Positions 60,607-62,059 of a DNA stretch of 62,059 nt are shown here, one piece after another (within the stretch, counting starts at the first letter, position 1; every line of letters starts with the position of its first letter). The position numbers and the translations under genes are program-made. The stretch comes from an uncultured Succinivibrionaceae bacterium (GTDB taxonomy: Bacteria; Pseudomonadota; Gammaproteobacteria; Enterobacterales; Succinivibrionaceae). The stretch lies in assembly GCA_944389865.1 (NCBI GenBank), contig CALXNX010000008.1, positions 1-62,059 on the forward strand, read 5' to 3'. Below the pieces are notes generated by a model. That model was not told the origin of the DNA and made no database searches. It saw nothing but the letters and a program-made list of their open reading frames with translations.

Positions 60607-61883
60607 CAGATCTTCTCCCAGCTCTCGGCTTCCTCGGTCATTAAGCGGCGCATCTCATGGTAGGTCTCAAGGAGCTCCTGCTTTTTGTCCGGGCAGAGAT
60701 CGGGCTCACGCTCAAGGCGCTTTAAAAAGACGGTTTCTTCATCTAAATCGGCGGCCGCTGCGGTCTGCATTTCGGTACTGGTAAGGCCTGCGATATCGCG
60801 CCGCTCGTCCTTAATGCGCACGATTTCAATGGCCGTGCCTGCAGTAAGCCTGTGAATGCTGTGCTCCAGGGATCCCGGATCTTCAGCCCCGGTGACAATG
60901 ATCTCAGCCAGCACGGCCTGTGCGCTCTGCCGCAGGGCGGTAAGCTCAGCTGTAATGTCAGCTGCACTGCCGCGGATCTGCCGCAGCGCCTTAAAGTGCG
61001 GCATAGGAATGTATTTCAGGCTGCGCTGCTGCGTTCCGTCAGGTGCGGCATCGAGCGTCAGCACAATTAAATGCTGATCTTCCTTTTCGCCAAAGCCCAT
61101 CTGCAGCGGGGTGCCGGAGTACTGGATCCAGGGGCTGCCGGCGGCCTGCTGCGGTATATGCAGATGGCCTAAAGCGGTGTAGGCGCAGCGCGGATCAAAG
61201 GCTGCGGCATCGATATGACCTAAATTACCCACAAAGAGATCACGCACGCCGTCATCCTCCGCCTTAATGCCCCCGGCGGTAAAGAGATGGGCCATGGTGA
61301 CTACGGGAACCGTTCGGCCTAAGGCCGCTTGAAGCTCTGCCTGCCGGGCAAAGGCAGCAGCCTCGACCAGCTGAATGTGGGCGGCCACGGCCTCGCTGTA
61401 GGCCTGATTGCGCGCAGTCTCGTTTTCATTGAGATTAAAATCGCGGATGTCGCGCTCGCGGATGTAGGGGACAGCGCAGACTAAAAGATAAGGTTCATTG
61501 TCCGCTCCCTTGAGCTCTAAGACCTCTTTTTCAGGGTGATCCCTGTCAATCTGCACGCAGATCCTGGCTTTGCAGAGCGTTTCTACTAAGGCGCGCGGGG
61601 CATTTAAAAAGCTGGGTGAGTCATGATTGCCGGCGATGATCACCGTATGCTCTACAGGAGTGGAGCCCAGCTTCTGTAAAAAGCCGTAGTACTGCGCCTG
61701 CGCCTCAATCGGCGGCATTGAGGTATCAAAGATGTCGCCTGCAATGAGCAGCACTTGGATTTCTTCGCGCCTGACAGTTTCTAAGATAAAGGCCAGCATG
61801 CGCTCAAATTCGTCTTTGCGGCTGACGCCGTACAGGCTTTTGCCTAAATGCAGATCGGAGGTGTGCAGAATTTTCAGGGGCAT
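60606..61883 (-). CDS. sbcD: exonuclease SbcCD subunit D
   Basis: The 425-residue Mre11-type nuclease has the phosphoesterase blocks LHTSDLHLGKSLYG, IAGDIFDTSMPP, IAGNHDSPSFL and ALGHLHIPQ, giving the full metal set. It supplies the nuclease of the SbcCD complex. Its stop (TGA) shares one base with the sbcC start. Start at 61883 opens MPLKILHTSDLHLGK, the family N-terminus. Nothing recognisable lies in the remaining 176 bp to the right edge. Confidence 0.96.
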   Translation of the reverse strand: MPLKILHTSDLHLGKSLYGVSRKDEFERMLAFILETVRREEIQVLLIAGDIFDTSMPPIEAQAQYYGFLQKLGSTPVEHTVIIAGNHDSPSFLNAPRALVETLCKARICVQIDRDHPEKEVLELKGADNEPYLLVCAVPYIRERDIRDFNLNENETARNQAYSEAVAAHIQLVEAAAFARQAELQAALGRTVPVVTMAHLFTAGGIKAEDDGVRDLFVGNLGHIDAAAFDPRCAYTALGHLHIPQQAAGSPWIQYSGTPLQMGFGEKEDQHLIVLTLDAAPDGTQQRSLKYIPMPHFKALRQIRGSAADITAELTALRQSAQAVLAEIIVTGAEDPGSLEHSIHRLTAGTAIEIVRIKDERRDIAGLTSTEMQTAAAADLDEETVFLKRLEREPDLCPDKKQELLETYHEMRRLMTEEAESWEKI

Positions 61884-62059
61884 AAATACTCTCTGCTCGG
61901 GCCGCGGGCTGCCGCCCGCTTTGCGCTGTGGGTTAAAGGAAGTAATTTTCAGCAGTATCCGGCTTTGAGCAGTAAAAATTTAGAATATTTCACTGCCCCC
62001 TGAAGGCAGACGTTTGAAAAACGTCGTCAGCCGCCTGCCGCTGCAGCCGGCCCGGATGG

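Overview
This window looks like the chromosomal replication-origin neighbourhood of an anaerobic or facultative gammaproteobacterium. I infer a relative of the Aeromonadales/Succinivibrionaceae, for four reasons: gamma-type gene orders (mnmG-rsmG-parAB-atpIBEFHAGDC; rpmH-rnpA-yidD-yidC-mnmE; dnaA-dnaN-recF-gyrB; glyQS; gmk/rpoZ/spoT), EarP-type EF-P modification, a pqiABC operon, and an anaerobic (class III) ribonucleotide reductase with no other RNR class nearby. The taxon is an inference from gene content, not a database match.

Layout. 1-12047: one long minus-strand run (HD-domain protein fragment, atpC..atpI, parB, parA, rsmG, mnmG). 12048-12792: an AT-rich, DnaA-box-containing gap upstream of mnmG that is my best oriC candidate. 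12793-19011: a PfkB sugar kinase, a membrane-anchored metallophosphoesterase, pqiABC and nrdG. 19067-21609: a 53-codon gene plus nrdD. 22055-25713: earP, a degenerate MBL-fold exported protein, efp and a histidine phosphatase. 25757-27463: an intact AAA-ATPase-like/PD-(D/E)XK protein of accessory type. 27670-31447: mnmE-yidC-yidD-rnpA-rpmH. 31680-38280: dnaA-dnaN-recF-gyrB. 38281-39512: a 1.2-kb AT-rich gene-free block with two perfect parS sites. 39513-42971: glyS-glyQ, tusA and tRNA-Thr. 43217-47088: a second AAA-ATPase/nuclease gene, broken by a frameshift and by a complete 2130-bp IS. 47460-62059: ompA-like porin, CobW GTPase, lipase-like hydrolase, spoT, rpoZ, a diguanylate cyclase, gmk, engB, a CheX-like DUF3334 protein, and sbcCD.

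The most unusual observation is in the anaerobic ribonucleotide reductase. The 754-residue NrdD keeps its ATP cone, catalytic barrel and Cys4 zinc ribbon but lacks the C-terminal glycyl-radical peptide. That peptide (RRVTGYLVGT...RVKH signature) is encoded as a separate 53-residue gene with its own strong ribosome-binding site, between nrdD and nrdG. This suggests a split glycyl-radical enzyme in which the radical carrier is a small subunit supplied in trans, by analogy with GrcA/YfiD and pyruvate formate-lyase. The second clear result is an IS insertion that can be reconstructed exactly: removing the element and one copy of the 6-bp target duplication restores an E-x-K nuclease motif in frame.

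The replication and segregation genes fit together: DnaA (with an unusually long Q/P/M-rich linker), a candidate oriC, ParA/ParB, and two parS sites about 27 kb from that origin. Most other genes are ordinary housekeeping genes in conserved operons.
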